Assembly: GCF_004571025.1 (NCBI RefSeq)
Contig: NZ_SPQT01000028.1
Span: 80,101 to 144,100 of the forward strand
Reading direction: 5' to 3'
DNA from: Bradyrhizobium niftali
Lineage (GTDB): Bacteria; Pseudomonadota; Alphaproteobacteria; Rhizobiales; Xanthobacteraceae
DNA: 64,000 nt
Shown: in pieces, positions 1 to 9,525 of the stretch
Layout of the letters: each line of letters begins with the position of its first letter
Position numbering within the stretch: the first letter of the stretch is position 1
Notes under the pieces: generated by a model
Told to the model about the DNA's origin: nothing
What the model saw: the letters and a program-made list of their open reading frames with translations, nothing else
Databases searched by the model: none
Translations under genes and position numbers: made by a program

Positions 1-35
1 ACGAGCTCGCCAAGCGCTTCGAGGATCACTACTGA
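1..35 (+). CDS. rpoA: DNA-directed RNA polymerase subunit alpha, 3' end only
   Basis: Only the last ten codons and the stop (TGA at 33-35) are inside the window. They read ELAKRFEDHY, which matches the usual alphaproteobacterial RpoA C-terminus, where the alpha-CTD ends in a DLAKRxEDxY-like tail. The gene order rpoA then rplQ is the near-universal end of the ribosomal alpha operon, which supports the call. Nothing upstream can be judged. Confidence 0.8.
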   Translation, partial: ELAKRFEDHY

Positions 36-40
36 GATTC

Positions 41-142
41 GTCGTTCCGGGGCGATGCGCAAGCATCGTCCAATGCGCAATTGCGCATTGTGGAACCTCG
101 AGATTCCGGGTTCGGCTCTGCGAGCCGCCCCGGAATGACGAC
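41..142. repeat. Intergenic palindromic repeat, family A, copy 1
   Basis: The arms GTCGTTCCGGGGCG (left) and CGCCCCGGAATGACGAC (right) are inverted copies around a central block with its own small palindromes, such as the GCGCAATTGCGC core. Related copies lie at 4650, 28202, 41589 and 59598. It sits between rpoA and rplQ, so it would be transcribed inside the operon. Confidence 0.8.
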
Positions 143-219
143 CGGGCGAACGCAGGCAGCCCACCTGAGCAACATGTCCGACGAACCGTCGCGGCAGTTT
201 TAACGTAAGGAATAGTTAC

Positions 220-636
220 ATGCGTCACGGCAAGGTTCATCGGAAGCTCAACCGCACGGCCGAGCACCGCAGGGCGATGTTCGCCAACATGGCAGCCGCG
301 CTGATCAAGCACGAGCAGATCGTCACCACGCTCCCGAAGGCGAAGGAATTGCGCCCGATCGTGGAGAAGCTGGTCACCCTCGGCAAGAAGGGCGGGCTGT
401 CCATGCGCCGCCAGGCCATCTCCGAGATGCGCGACAAGGATCAGGTCAGGAAGCTGTTCGACGTGCTGGCGACCCGTTACAAGGACCGCCAGGGCGGCTA
501 CACCCGCATCATCAAGGCCGGCTTCCGCTACGGCGACAACGCCGCGATGGCCGTGATCGAGTTCGTCGATCGCGACGTCGATGCCAAGGGCCAGGATTCC
601 GGTCCGGTGCAGGAGAAGGAAGCCGAGGCGGCGTAA
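220..636 (+). CDS. rplQ: 50S ribosomal protein L17
   Basis: This 138-residue protein starts MRHGKVHRKLNRTAEHRRA, the characteristic N-terminus of bacterial L17, a large-subunit protein near the peptide exit tunnel. The body (about residues 1-120) aligns in length and motif with the family. The acidic tail rich in E, A and D is typical of alphaproteobacterial versions. The start ATG has an AAGGAA ribosome site a few bases upstream. It is the last gene of the rpoA operon and is followed by a strong terminator. The 184-base gap after rpoA is wider than usual because a palindromic repeat occupies it. Confidence 0.97.
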   Translation: MRHGKVHRKLNRTAEHRRAMFANMAAALIKHEQIVTTLPKAKELRPIVEKLVTLGKKGGLSMRRQAISEMRDKDQVRKLFDVLATRYKDRQGGYTRIIKAGFRYGDNAAMAVIEFVDRDVDAKGQDSGPVQEKEAEAA

Positions 637-660
637 GCCGTTTCAGCGGGTACGGAATTG

Positions 661-693
661 AAAGCGGCGCCCTCGGGCGCCGCTTTTGTTTTT
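661..693 (+). terminator. Rho-independent terminator after rplQ
   Basis: A perfect 12-bp stem, AAAGCGGCGCCC with GGGCGCCGCTTT, has a two-base loop and is followed by a T-rich tail (TTTTGTTTTT). It lies 25 bases after the rplQ stop and closes the ribosomal operon. Confidence 0.93.
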
Positions 694-716
694 GGGGCTG
701 GCGAAGATCGGCGAGA

Positions 717-1694
717 CTATTCTTCCTTGATCCCCGCCCTTTGCGCGATCCCCTTCATCTCGGCGGTCTCCTTGCCGATGGCTCCCGCCCAATCGCTGTA
801 GCGCGTGAAGCCTGGTTCGAAGCCGACCTTGGTGAAGCGCTCGATGACGGAAGGGCTGTTGATGATCTCCTCCAGCGTCGCCGACAGCTTGTCGCGAACG
901 GCCGGCGGCAGCCCCTTGGGCGCGACCACCGCGCCCCAGGACGCGAAGTCGATGTTGCCATAGCCGAGTTCGGCAAGCGTCGGCACGTCGGGCAGGTAGG
1001 ACGTGCGTTTGCCCGAGAACACCGCGAGCACCTTGACGGTGCCGGCCTCGATCTGCGGCTTCACGGCGATCACGGTGTCGACGTGGTACTGAATGTGCTT
1101 GCCGATGAGGTCGTTCATCGCCGGTGCACTGCCCTTGTAGGGCAGGTGGACCATCTTGACCCCGGCACTCGACTTGAACAGCTCGCCGGCGAAATGCGAG
1201 ACGGTCGCGACGCCGAAGGATGCGAGCGACAGCTTGTCGGGATTGGCCTTCGCTTCGGCGACCAGCGAGGCCACGTCGTTGACCGGATTGTCCTTGTAGG
1301 TGACCAGCGCCAGCGTGATCTTGCCGACCTGGCCGAGCGGCTCGAAATCCTTGGCCGCGTCGTAAGGCACGCTTTCCTTCACGGCTGCCGGCAGCGTGAA
1401 GCTCGAGTTCGAGCTGAAGAACAGGGTGTATCCGTCAGGCGCCGAGCGCGCGACTTCCTTGGCCGCGATGGTGGTGCCGCCCCCGGGACGGTTCATGATG
1501 ATCACGGGCTTGCCGAGCCGCGTCTCCAGCTCGCTGCCGATGATGCGCGCGACCACGTCGGAAGCGCCGCCCGGCGGGAAGGGGCAGATCAATTGCAACG
1601 ATTTCTCAGGATAGACCGCTTGAGCCGGCGCGAGCGAATTGCCGCCCATCAAGCCGACCAGTCCGAGGAAAATCGTGAGAGCCGTTCGCTTCAT
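717..1694 (-). CDS. Tripartite tricarboxylate transporter (Bug/TctC family) substrate-binding protein
   Basis: A 325-residue exported protein. Residues 1-26 form a signal peptide ending AQA. The mature part begins YPEKSLQLICPFPPGGASD, the hallmark start of Bug receptors, which bind carboxylates in the periplasm and hand them to a TctAB-type membrane pair. The later segment around AxLGYGNIDFASWGAVVAPKG is also family-typical. No tctA or tctB gene lies nearby, so it is an orphan binding protein, as is common in Bradyrhizobium and Bordetella. It is divergent from the SDR gene at 1881. The ligand cannot be predicted. Confidence 0.92.
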   Translation of the reverse strand: MKRTALTIFLGLVGLMGGNSLAPAQAVYPEKSLQLICPFPPGGASDVVARIIGSELETRLGKPVIIMNRPGGGTTIAAKEVARSAPDGYTLFFSSNSSFTLPAAVKESVPYDAAKDFEPLGQVGKITLALVTYKDNPVNDVASLVAEAKANPDKLSLASFGVATVSHFAGELFKSSAGVKMVHLPYKGSAPAMNDLIGKHIQYHVDTVIAVKPQIEAGTVKVLAVFSGKRTSYLPDVPTLAELGYGNIDFASWGAVVAPKGLPPAVRDKLSATLEEIINSPSVIERFTKVGFEPGFTRYSDWAGAIGKETAEMKGIAQRAGIKEE

Positions 1695-1801
1695 CGCATA
1701 ATTCTTCCGTGTTCACATGAGACGCCGTGCTGCTAGCAATAATCGTTCCAGCAGCGGTTCAGGCAGGGTGTCTACGTTGTCGCAGGAAAAGTGCTCGGCG
1801 T

Positions 1802-1817
1802 CTCACTGATTGGTGAG
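1802..1817. promoter_or_regulatory. Small palindrome in the divergent promoter region
   Basis: CTCAC and GTGAG are arranged around a six-base spacer, between the divergent binding-protein and SDR genes. It could be a repressor or activator half-site pair. It is short enough to be chance. Confidence 0.25.
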
Positions 1818-1880
1818 CGCCGATTGCGGCACGATCCGCCGCGCCCGATATTCGCATCATCGATCTGATGGAGATACTAC

Positions 1881-2669
1881 ATGAATATCGACCTTTCCGG
1901 AAAAACTGCACTGGTGACCGGCTCGACCGCCGGCATCGGCCACGCGATTGCCAAGGGCCTTGCCGCCTCGGGCGCGAGCGTCGTGATCAACGGGCGCGGC
2001 CAGGACAAGGTCGATGCCGCCGTGCGCAAGCTGGAAGCGGCGGGTGGCAAGGTGCGCGGCATCGCTGCCGACGTGTCGACCGCTTCGGGCTGCAAGGCGC
2101 TCGTGTCCGCACTGCCGGAGGTCGACATCCTCATCAACAATGCCGGGATCTTCGAGCCAAAGGACTTTTTCGAGATCCCCGACGAGGACTGGAGCCGCTT
2201 CTTCGAGGTCAACGTCATGAGCGGCGTGCGGCTGTCGCGCGCGTATCTGAAGGCCATGCTCAAGCGCAACTGGGGCCGCATCGTCTTCATCTCCTCGGAA
2301 TCCGGCCTCAACATTCCCGTCGAGATGATTCACTACGGCATGAGCAAGACCGCCCAGCTCTCGGTCGGGCGCGGCCTGGCGCAGCTCACCCGCGGCACCG
2401 GCGTCACCGTCAATTCCGTGCTGCCGGGGCCGACCATGTCGGAGGGCGTCGAGACCTTCGTAAAGGATCTCGCGAAACAAAACGGTCAGTCGGTGGATGA
2501 AGCCGCAGCCAATTTCGTCAAGCAGCATCGCCCGAGCTCGCTGATCCAGCGCTTCGCCAGCGTCGACGAGATCGCCAACATGGTGGTCTATGTTGCGTCG
2601 AAGGAAGCGTCCGCGACCAACGGCGCGGCGTTGCGCGCGGAAGGCGGCATCGTCAACACGATTGCCTGA
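1881..2669 (+). CDS. SDR family NAD(P)-dependent oxidoreductase
   Basis: A 262-residue classical short-chain dehydrogenase. The nucleotide-binding motif TGSTAGIG is at residues 13-20. The structural motif NNAG, the catalytic Ser in ISSESG and the catalytic pair in YGMSK (YxxxK) all appear in order. The C-terminal TNGAALRAEGG follows the usual GxxxxVDGG position but is altered. It is followed after 10 bases by the DUF1330 gene, so the two probably form an operon. The substrate is unknown; many relatives act on hydroxy- or keto-acids and sugars. Confidence 0.92.
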   Translation: MNIDLSGKTALVTGSTAGIGHAIAKGLAASGASVVINGRGQDKVDAAVRKLEAAGGKVRGIAADVSTASGCKALVSALPEVDILINNAGIFEPKDFFEIPDEDWSRFFEVNVMSGVRLSRAYLKAMLKRNWGRIVFISSESGLNIPVEMIHYGMSKTAQLSVGRGLAQLTRGTGVTVNSVLPGPTMSEGVETFVKDLAKQNGQSVDEAAANFVKQHRPSSLIQRFASVDEIANMVVYVASKEASATNGAALRAEGGIVNTIA

Positions 2670-2679
2670 GGCGACGCAG

Positions 2680-2976
2680 ATGCCAGCCTATGTGATCTCC
2701 GAGGTCGAGGTGCGCGACAGGAGTGCGATGGAGGCCTATCGTGCGCTTGCGGCGCAGACGATCGTGCAATACGGCGGCCGCTACCTCGCCCGCGGCGGGG
2801 CCGCCGAGGTGGTGGAGGGCGGCCCGCCGCCGAAGACCATCATCATCGTCGAGTTTCCGTCGATGGCACGGGCGCGCGAATGGTACGCGTCGGCGGAATA
2901 TGCCGCGGCGTTGAAGCTGCGGCAGACGGCGCTGGAGCGGCGGCTGATGTTCGTCGAGGGCGCGGCGGAATCGTAG
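2680..2976 (+). CDS. DUF1330 domain-containing protein
   Basis: A 98-residue protein beginning MPAYVISEVEVRD and containing YGGRYLARGG and the IIVEFPSMARAREWYAS segment that define DUF1330. These are small dimeric alpha/beta-barrel (ABM-like) proteins of unsettled function. The ATG at 2680 is used because it matches the family N-terminus and lies 10 bases after the SDR stop. The TAG stop lies inside the first bases of a palindromic repeat (2972-3090), so that repeat directly abuts or contributes the gene end. Confidence 0.9.
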   Translation: MPAYVISEVEVRDRSAMEAYRALAAQTIVQYGGRYLARGGAAEVVEGGPPPKTIIIVEFPSMARAREWYASAEYAAALKLRQTALERRLMFVEGAAES

Positions 2977-3090
2977 GGTGGGTTAGCCCCGCGGGTTGCG
3001 CGAAGCGCAAACCGCTAGGCGTAACCCACCTCTTCTGTTGCCGCGGAGGGGGGACGTGGTGGGTTACGCCTTCGGCTATCCCACCCTACG
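2972..3090. repeat. Intergenic palindromic repeat, family C, copy 1
   Basis: The element begins CGTAGGGTGGGTTAGC and ends in the reverse complement, with internal CGTAACCCACC and GGTGGGTTACG arms. It separates the convergent DUF1330 and MDR oxidoreductase genes. Other copies are at 22830 (degenerate) and 37539. Confidence 0.85.
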
Positions 3091-3099
3091 AGGCCTCTG

Positions 3100-4113
3100 C
3101 TACCACCCCTCCAGCACGATCTTGCCGCGCGACTTGCCGCTCTCGAGCAGCGCGTGCGCGCGCTTGAGGTTGGCCGCGTTGATCGTGCCGAAGGTCTGGT
3201 CGAGCGTGGTGCGCAGCACGCCCTTGTCGATGAGATCGGCGACGTCATTGAGCAGATGATGCTGTGCGATCATGTCGGGCGTCTGGAACGAGGAGCGCGT
3301 GAACATCGATTCCCAGTGCACCGAGATCGCCTTGCCCTTGAACGTGCTCATGGTGAACTCGGGCGGATCGTCGATCAGGCCGAACCGGCCTTGCGGCGCC
3401 ATCAACTCGGCGATCGCCTTGTAGTGCTGATCGGTGAAGGTGAGGCTCGCCACCAGCGCCACCGGCGGCAGCTTGAGCTTCTCGATCTGCTCCTTCATCG
3501 GCTTGCCATGGTCGATCACCGCATGCGCGCCGAGATCGAGGCACCATTTCTGCGACTCCGGCCGTGTCGCGGTCGCGAGCACCGTCAGCCCGGTGAGGCG
3601 GCGGGCAAGCTGGATCAGGATCGAGCCGACGCCGCCGGCGCCGCCCGTGATCAGCAGCGTGCGCGGATCGACGCTCTTGCCCGGAACCGCGCCGAGCCGG
3701 TCGAACAGCAACTCCCACGCGGTGATGGAGGTGAGGGGGAGGGCGGCGGCTTGCGCGAACGACAGACTCTTCGGCTTGTTGCCGACGATGCGCTCGTCGA
3801 CCAGGTGGAATTCGGAGTTGGTGCCCGGACGCTGGATCGAACCCGCGTAGAACACCTCGTCGCCCGGCTTGAACAGCGTGACCTCGGGGCCGACGGCGTC
3901 GACCACGCCCGCTGCGTCATAACCCAAGATCTTCGTCTCGCCCTCGGGCGGCGCGGCCCGCTTGCGCACCTTGTAATCGACCGGATTGGCCGAGATCGCC
4001 TTCACGGCGACGCGGATGTCGCGTCCCTTTGGCTCGGGTTTTGCGGTCTCGAAATCGATCAACGCGTCCTGATCCTCGATTGGAAGCGACTTCTTGTAGC
4101 CGACGGCCTTCAT
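3100..4113 (-). CDS. Zinc-binding dehydrogenase / quinone oxidoreductase-like MDR protein
   Basis: A 337-residue medium-chain dehydrogenase/reductase. The N-terminal GroES-like domain includes GYDAAGVVDAVGPEV. The Rossmann domain carries GGAGGVGSILIQLARRL, the NAD(P)H-binding loop. The catalytic-zinc Cys/His ligands of alcohol dehydrogenases are not evident, so it belongs with the zinc-independent quinone/enone reductases (ZADH-type). It is divergent from an HxlR regulator at 4239, a common pairing in which HxlR senses electrophiles or quinones and controls the reductase. Control by that regulator is inferred from position only. Confidence 0.88.
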   Translation of the reverse strand: MKAVGYKKSLPIEDQDALIDFETAKPEPKGRDIRVAVKAISANPVDYKVRKRAAPPEGETKILGYDAAGVVDAVGPEVTLFKPGDEVFYAGSIQRPGTNSEFHLVDERIVGNKPKSLSFAQAAALPLTSITAWELLFDRLGAVPGKSVDPRTLLITGGAGGVGSILIQLARRLTGLTVLATATRPESQKWCLDLGAHAVIDHGKPMKEQIEKLKLPPVALVASLTFTDQHYKAIAELMAPQGRFGLIDDPPEFTMSTFKGKAISVHWESMFTRSSFQTPDMIAQHHLLNDVADLIDKGVLRTTLDQTFGTINAANLKRAHALLESGKSRGKIVLEGW

Positions 4114-4183
4114 GGCTTGTCTCCATCAGATGGCGCGCAGCTTGTGATGTGCGCCCGGCCTGCTAACTGTCCCGCTGGTCCCG

Positions 4184-4238
4184 GTTTGGCAAGTACTGTA
4201 AATTCGGGGTCTGTTTGGATACTATTGGAAAAACACGC
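4184..4238. promoter_or_regulatory. Candidate HxlR operator region
   Basis: The gap between the divergent oxidoreductase and hxlR-type genes holds two related half-sites, GTTTGGCAAGTACT and GTTTGGATACTATT, spaced about 29 bases apart and immediately before the hxlR-type start. HxlR-family dimers often bind such TACT-containing sites. Assignment is by inspection only. Confidence 0.35.
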
Positions 4239-4622
4239 ATGAAACGGCGAGATTTTACCCGGCGTCCCGGCTGCTCGGTCGAGGCGACGCTGGACCTGAT
4301 CGACGGCAAGTGGAAGGGCGTGATCCTCTACCACCTCCAGGACGGCACCCAGCGCTTCGGCGAGCTACGCCGCCGGATGCCCGGGATCACCCAGCGCATG
4401 CTGACAAAACAGCTTCGCGCGCTGGAGGAGGACAATCTCGTCATCCGCAAGGTCTATGCCGAAGTGCCGCCGCGGGTGGAGTATTGCCTCTCCGAACTCG
4501 GCGAGAGCCTCAGGCCGGTGATCGATATCCTGAAGGTGTGGGGCGAGAGCCACCAGCAGCGGCTGTCCTGCGCGCCGGCGCCCGAGGCGGAACCGGTCAA
4601 GAAGCCGAAGCGAGCCGCGTAG
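4239..4622 (+). CDS. HxlR family winged-helix transcriptional regulator
   Basis: A 127-residue protein with the family signature CSVEATLDLIDGKWKGVIL, then RFGELRRRMPGITQRMLTKQLRALE, the recognition-helix region, and the wing segment VPPRVEYCLSELGESL. Cys11 in PGCSVE is the position of the redox-sensing Cys in HypR/YodB-type members. The ATG at 4239 is chosen over an upstream TTG at 4215 because it places CSVE at the usual distance. It is divergent from the MDR oxidoreductase, which is its likely target. Confidence 0.93.
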   Translation: MKRRDFTRRPGCSVEATLDLIDGKWKGVILYHLQDGTQRFGELRRRMPGITQRMLTKQLRALEEDNLVIRKVYAEVPPRVEYCLSELGESLRPVIDILKVWGESHQQRLSCAPAPEAEPVKKPKRAA

Positions 4623-4649
4623 GGAGAGGTTGGCCGCCAAGCTCTCGGT

Positions 4650-4783
4650 GTCGTCCCGGCGAAGGCCGGGACCCATAACCACATAGGCACGTTGTGACGC
4701 GAGCCGGCAACTCCGAGCCTTCGCCAAACTACTCCCTGTGGCTATGGGTCCCGGGTTCGCGCATTCGCGCGCCCCGGGACGAC
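4650..4783. repeat. Intergenic palindromic repeat, family A variant
   Basis: The left arm reads GTCGTCCCGGCGAAGGCCGGGA and the right arm ends CCCCGGGACGAC, with an inner pair TATGGGTCCCGG and GGGACCCATA. It lies between the convergent hxlR-type and porin genes. It resembles family A but has GTCCCGG in place of ATTCCGG. Confidence 0.75.
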
Positions 4784-4787
4784 GAGT

Positions 4788-6419
4788 TCAGAACGCGAAC
4801 TGCGTGCGCATCGCCACGGCGTCGAACTTCGAGCCGACATCGGCGGTCGAGACCGGCGAGGCCTGCCGCGACACCGTGCCATGCAGATAGTCGAGCATGA
4901 AGCGGACGTTGCCGTTGACGTACCAGTTGAGCGCCAGCGTGTAGACGGTCTGCCGTCCGCCGGCGATGCCCGCGGCGGATGCCAGCTGATTATTCAAATC
5001 CATAGTGGAATAGCGACCGGCGATCTCCCAGGCGCCCCAGCCACCGCCATCGAGCGAGAACGGATGATCGGGCTTGACGCCGCCATAGGCGGCGTTCGCT
5101 GGATTGTACTTGCGCGATTCCCCGGTCAAGACGTAGGCCGCTTCCGCGTAGCCGCCCTGGAATTTCAGGTTTGGCGCTCCGATTAACGGCACGCTGGTGT
5201 TCGCGTTGCGATCGATGTTGAACCAGTAGTATTCGCCCTGGAGGAACAGCGATCCATAGGTCGCGGCGGCTTCGACACCATAAACCTGGGCGCCCGAGAC
5301 ATTGGCAATCGCACCGGTCGAGATCAGCGTCGTGGGATCGATGCGCAGCTCGGGACGATCGCTGAGCGTGAGTGTTTGCGTGTTGGCGACCAGATTGCGC
5401 GGCGGCTGAATCAGCCACTGTGCGTCGCCTCCGAGATGCACCGAGTAGTCATTGCCGCTGACGATCTGGCCTGCAACGCGGGCCGTCGCGCCGTATTGCT
5501 CGCTGGTGCCGGGAGGTGAGACGCTGGACGCTGAGTGAATCGCACCCGTGGTCGGGCCAGTCACGTACGCGCCGGCCCAGAACACGTCGTTGTACCAGCG
5601 CGCGCCGACTGCAGAACGGAAGTCGCCGGCGGCGATGTTTTGCGCGATGACACCGACCGAAGCCCTTTCCATGAAAGGAAGATCGTTGGAGCTCATGGAT
5701 TCATCCATGGTCCAGGCAAGGTCCATAATGCCGGCTTCGATCGCCATCTTGCCGCCGAACGGCTTCAGCCCCGTGTAGCTGATATAGGCGTTCTCGATGC
5801 CGGACGTGCCTCCGCCGGGCAGGAAGCCGACAGGGGTCGCGCCGGCGGCGCCGGTGCCGCCAAAGCCGTCGGACGAGCCGCCGAAATCGTAGATCAGCGC
5901 GAAATTCCAGTCGTTGAAGAATTTGCCGGCAAGACCGATGCGCGCGCGGCGGACGTTCTCGCCGCTGTCGAGCTTCTGCGGCACGGTGGCCGCGGTGTTG
6001 GGACGATAATCATAGCCGCCGACATCCCAATGTACGCGGCCGGTGATGCCGACGCAGTTCGCCCCATCGGCAGTACAGATGGTCGGCCGGTTGTTCGGCA
6101 TCGTCACGACGACGCCGGATGCGGGTGCCGGTCCCTTGAGCGGGATTGCAGCGTTGGCATTGGCCACGACCGCCTTCGCCTCCGAGCGCGCTTCGGCTTT
6201 GGCCTCGGCCTTCGCCTCGGCCTTGGCTTTCGCCGTGGCCGCCGTGTTCGCCGCGGTCTGGCTCTGGAGCTTGTCGAGCTTCTGCTCCAGCATCTTCAGC
6301 TGCTGCTTCAGCAGCGCGATCTCCTGCTCGCTGCTGCTTGCCGATTGGGCCTGGGCCGGTGCGGCCGCGAGTACACCGGCGAGACCAATCGCCGTGGCTG
6401 CAATTCTTCTCCTGCTCAT
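4788..6419 (-). CDS. Outer-membrane porin, OprO/OprP-like
   Basis: A 543-residue exported protein with a signal peptide of about 25 residues ending AQAQ. Next comes a coiled-coil segment (about residues 30-60, heptads around EIALLKQQLKMLEQKLDKLQ) and an Ala/Lys/Glu-rich linker. The rest is a beta-barrel ending in F, as outer-membrane porins do. GRVHWDVGGYDYRP and YDFGGSSDGFGG match phosphate-selective porin (Porin_O_P) patterns. The coiled coil probably contacts peptidoglycan or trimerises. The ATG at 6419 is chosen because it begins the signal peptide. The transported ion cannot be predicted from sequence alone. Confidence 0.9.
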   Translation of the reverse strand: MSRRRIAATAIGLAGVLAAAPAQAQSASSSEQEIALLKQQLKMLEQKLDKLQSQTAANTAATAKAKAEAKAEAKAEARSEAKAVVANANAAIPLKGPAPASGVVVTMPNNRPTICTADGANCVGITGRVHWDVGGYDYRPNTAATVPQKLDSGENVRRARIGLAGKFFNDWNFALIYDFGGSSDGFGGTGAAGATPVGFLPGGGTSGIENAYISYTGLKPFGGKMAIEAGIMDLAWTMDESMSSNDLPFMERASVGVIAQNIAAGDFRSAVGARWYNDVFWAGAYVTGPTTGAIHSASSVSPPGTSEQYGATARVAGQIVSGNDYSVHLGGDAQWLIQPPRNLVANTQTLTLSDRPELRIDPTTLISTGAIANVSGAQVYGVEAAATYGSLFLQGEYYWFNIDRNANTSVPLIGAPNLKFQGGYAEAAYVLTGESRKYNPANAAYGGVKPDHPFSLDGGGWGAWEIAGRYSTMDLNNQLASAAGIAGGRQTVYTLALNWYVNGNVRFMLDYLHGTVSRQASPVSTADVGSKFDAVAMRTQFAF

Positions 6420-6732
6420 GTCACGCCTCCATCGTTTGACGAACTTCCCCAAGTCGCAAGCGGAGAGCCTAGGAACGATCGATGACTGCCCCGCGACGGC
6501 GCACCCCGGTTGCGTGGTTCCCACTGATGCAAATTCGCCGCAACCGAATCCGCCTTGCATCACAATGCAAGATGACGCGCATCATGCCAATCCGCAGCGC
6601 CGGGCAAATTGCCATTTCTTACGCGGGGCGTGCATGCGGCAGGCGGCGGAAGGGGATGAATATTGCCGTCCCGCGCCCTTCTATTGGGGGGCGAACGCGC
6701 CTATATTCCGGCGTCTTTTCCAAGAGGTAGGA
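6420..6732. other. Divergent intergenic region, porin / Do-protease
   Basis: This 313-base gap must hold the promoters of both flanking genes. It contains a modest purine-rich stretch and an AAGAGGTAGGA ribosome site just before 6733. I see no convincing small gene or named operator in it. Confidence 0.5.
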
Positions 6733-8135
<1,403 letters not shown>

Positions 8136-8139
<4 letters not shown>

Positions 8140-9473
8140 GTCCGAAGCGACCACAGGAGACGCCAACTCTCTTTGCTGCGGCGGGGCTCGATCAGGAGGC
8201 CCCGCATCCGCTGCCGGACCGGCTGCGCCCGCGCGCGTTGTCGGAGGTCGTCGGCCAGGATCACATCCTCGGCCCCGACGGTGCGCTGACGCGCATGCTG
8301 GAGACGCGCACGCTCGGCTCGCTGGTGTTCTGGGGCCCGCCCGGCACCGGCAAGACCACGGTGGCGCGGCTGCTGGCGGATGCCACCGACCTGCATTTCG
8401 AGCAGATCTCCGCGGTGTTCTCCGGCGTCGCGGACCTGAAGAAGGCCTTCGACGCCGCGCGTGCCCGCCGCGAGATGGGCAAGGGCACACTTCTGTTCGT
8501 CGACGAGGTACACCGCTTCAACCGCGCCCAGCAGGACTCGTTTCTTCCTGTCATGGAAGACGGCACGGTGGTCATGGTCGGCGCCACCACCGAAAACCCG
8601 TCCTTCGAGCTCAACGCGGCGCTTCTGTCGCGTGCGCGCGTGCTGGTGTTTCGCTCCCTCGATGCGGCCGCAATCGAAAAGCTGTTTGCGCATGCCGAGG
8701 AGGTGGAGGGCCGCAAGCTGCCGCTCGATGCGGAAGCACGCGCGGTGCTGGTGCGCATGGCCGACGGCGATGGAAGGGCATCGCTGACGCTCGCCGAAGA
8801 GGTTTGGCGTTCGGCGCGAGCTGATGAGATTTTCAATGCCGCGCAGTTGCAGGATATCCTGCAACGCCGCGCGCCGATCTACGACAAGTCGGCCGACGGT
8901 CATTACAACCTGATCTCGGCGCTGCATAAGTCGGTGCGCGGCTCCGATCCCGACGCCGCGCTGTATTATCTCGCGCGCATGCTTGATGCCGGCGAGGACC
9001 CGCTGTTCCTGGCCCGCCGCGTCGTGCGCATGGCGGTCGAGGACATTGGCCTTGCCGATCCGCAGGCGCTCGTCATCGCCAATGCCGCCAAGGACGCCTT
9101 CGACTTCCTCGGCCATCCCGAGGGCGAGCTCGCCATCGCGCAGGCCGTGGTCTATCTCGCCACTGCGCCGAAATCGAACGCGGTCTACACCGCCTTCGGT
9201 GCCGCCATGCAGACCGCGAAGCAGGCCGGCTCGCTGCTGCCGCCAAAGCACATCCTCAATTCTCCGACCAAGCTGATGAAGTCGGAAGGCTACGGCGCAG
9301 CTTACGAATACGACCACGACGCCCCCGACGCCTTCTCCGGCCAGGATTATTTCCCGGAAGCCCTGGGCCGCCAGACCTTCTACGACCCGCCCGAGCGCGG
9401 TTTCGAGCGGGAGATCAGGAAGCGGCTGGACTATTGGGCCAAGCTGCGGAAGGAGCGGGGCGGCTCGCGCTAG
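8136..9473 (+). CDS. rarA: Replication-associated recombination protein A (RarA/MgsA), AAA+ ATPase
   Basis: A 445-residue AAA+ ATPase related to clamp loaders. Walker A is GPPGTGKTT (67-75), Walker B is FVDEVHRFN (121-129), and sensor 1 lies in VGATTENPSFELN. The C-terminal tetramerisation region includes LPPKHILNSPTKLMK and YGAAYEYDHD, typical of RarA. It acts at stalled replication forks. It overlaps the upstream protease gene by four bases. The degP-rarA-rluA-ATP12 order recurs in alphaproteobacteria. Confidence 0.96.
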
Positions 9474-9525
9474 AAACGGCCATTTCGCCGTGACGGGAGC
9501 CGGCTTTTAGGGTACGCAGGCAACC

